Below, one piece after another: positions 63,178 to 64,000 of a stretch of DNA of 64,000 nucleotides. Numbering within the stretch: position 1 is the stretch's first letter; every line of letters starts with the position of its first letter. Source of the DNA: Diphasiastrum complanatum (Eukaryota > Streptophyta > Lycopodiopsida > Lycopodiales > Lycopodiaceae); the NCBI GenBank assembly GCA_029204225.1, contig CM055101.1, positions 39,719,627 through 39,783,626 of the forward strand, read 5' to 3'. A program made the position numbers and the translations under genes. The notes beneath the pieces were generated by a model. That model saw only the letters and a list, made by a program, of their open reading frames with translations. It did not search any database and was not told the DNA's origin.

Positions 63178-63990
63178 AAGAGAGCCTTCTCCATCACTTG
63201 CAATATAGTCTTCTTTCTCATTGGTGATGTTGGCTTGATTGAGTTGATTCTACTTCTTGAAGCAATTGGTGGCATAATGGCCTTTCTTGCCACAATAAAG
63301 CACTTGATCTTCTTCTTCTTGAGATTTGAATTAGAAGCATGAGAGGTATCCTCCTCCTCTCCATCTTGGTCTTTAGCTTTGTCATTAGAGAAGTGATGGT
63401 GTTGCTTCTTACTCCTCTCTTTGTGCTTGGCAAATAGAACTTTGCCATCATCATGATTGAGTGATAGCTTGTCCATCCTCAAGAATTTGTACTCTTGTCT
63501 TGATTCTTCAGAAATAAGCACAATTTGAAGGGCCTCCAAACTTGGTAGCTCCTCCTTAATGGCATAGGATTGGACAAGGTTGTCATATTCATCTCTCAAG
63601 CCATTGAGAATGACTTGGACTAGCTCACTTTGATTGATTGAGTCACCAATACATGCAAGCTCCCTATGAATATCCTTAACTCTCAAAACATAATTAGATG
63701 CACTCTCATTACTCTTTTGACTACTTTGGAAGATTTGATTTCTAAGAGTGAGGAGCCTAAAGGTGTTCTTAGCCTCGTATAGACTTGAGACAATCCCATG
63801 CTTCCTTAAATGTAGAACAATCACAAATCTCCCTCAATATCTCATTAGAGACATTCATCTTAATGTAGTGGAGAGCCATCCTAGCTCTCTTCTTGTATTT
63901 TTGTACTTCTTGAAGTACTTGAGGCTCCTCCTCAATCCCAAGTACAATGTCTATCACATCTTGGAGTATCAAGATGGACTCCATCCTCAA
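63000..63990 (-). pseudogene. copia gag (partial at right edge, frameshifted)
   Basis: Reads VSNEILREICDCSTFKEAWD (63900-63800), then SASNYVLRVKDIHRELACIGD and QVILNGLRDEYDNLVQSYAI, typical of copia gag (UBN2/DUF4219 type). A zinc-knuckle region follows near 63300 (KCF.C.KKGH.A..C), seen only if a frame change is allowed. The frame switches from 63990-63769 to 63824 onwards. The gag start should lie to the right of the window. Confidence 0.8.
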
Positions 63991-64000
63991 CTTCCATATT

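Larger units (their letters stand above)
60538..64000 (-). mobile_element. Ty1/copia element, internally deleted, running off the right edge
   Basis: 3' LTR at 60538-61365, then on the minus strand coding remains back to gag at the window edge. The 5' LTR is outside the window. Integrase core and reverse transcriptase are missing, so it is a deletion derivative. Confidence 0.8.

Overview
The window is nuclear DNA of a land plant with a repeat-rich genome. Evidence for this is the presence of plant-type Ty1/copia, hAT, CACTA and probable Helitron elements, very long dinucleotide runs, introns of 1.5-15 kb with GT..AG borders, and two genes of plant type. The sequence alone does not fix the species. 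A large-genome lineage such as a fern or gymnosperm is a guess from the 15 kb intron and the density of nested transposons. There is no sign of bacterial operons, CRISPR or organelle gene order.

Only two genes look intact. (1) An alpha/beta-hydrolase-like protein on the minus strand (5233-6264). (2) A SpoU/TrmH-family tRNA/rRNA 2'-O-methyltransferase on the minus strand, assembled here from six exons between 52747 and 27698. Its exon phases fit at every junction and give 441 codons plus a stop. All three SpoU motifs are present, on exons 2, 4 and 5. Its fourth intron is about 15.5 kb because a Ty1/copia element (about 30.42-42.38 kb) landed in it, and that element was in turn hit by a 7.1 kb hAT transposon (32694-39789, 8-bp target duplication) and by a small hAT MITE (40544-40720, 8-bp target duplication). 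A retroposon-like unit with an ORF1p-like coiled-coil ORF lies inside the hAT.

Layout. 0-5 kb: minisatellites, a MITE-like repeat and a few exon-like fragments. 5.2-6.8 kb: hydrolase gene and its presumed leader. 7.16-16.2 kb: a nested, partly palindromic cluster of one LTR family (about 1.2 kb LTRs, initiator-tRNA-Met primer site, non-coding interior; LARD-like). 16.2-17.1 kb: a copia RT/RNase H tail with a 90-bp in-frame duplication. 17.5-25.9 kb: AT-rich DNA with a decayed CACTA TNP2 gene, a transposase-like fragment split by a solo LTR, CACTA-end-like repeats and a Ty3/gypsy integrase scrap. 27.2 kb: a 5S rRNA-derived sequence. 27.7-52.75 kb: the SpoU gene with its transposon-filled introns. 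52.8-58.1 kb: two probable Helitron-type 3' ends with associated minisatellites, the first only about 90 bp upstream of the SpoU start codon. 58.3-59.6 kb: long CT and GA runs and a broken PLP-dependent transferase (MOCOS-like) gene fragment. 59.7-60.5 kb: a 401-bp tandem duplication. 60.5-64 kb: a second, internally deleted copia element running off the right edge.

The genes do not form a pathway. The main story is how nested transposition expanded one housekeeping gene to 25 kb while its splice signals and reading frame stayed open.
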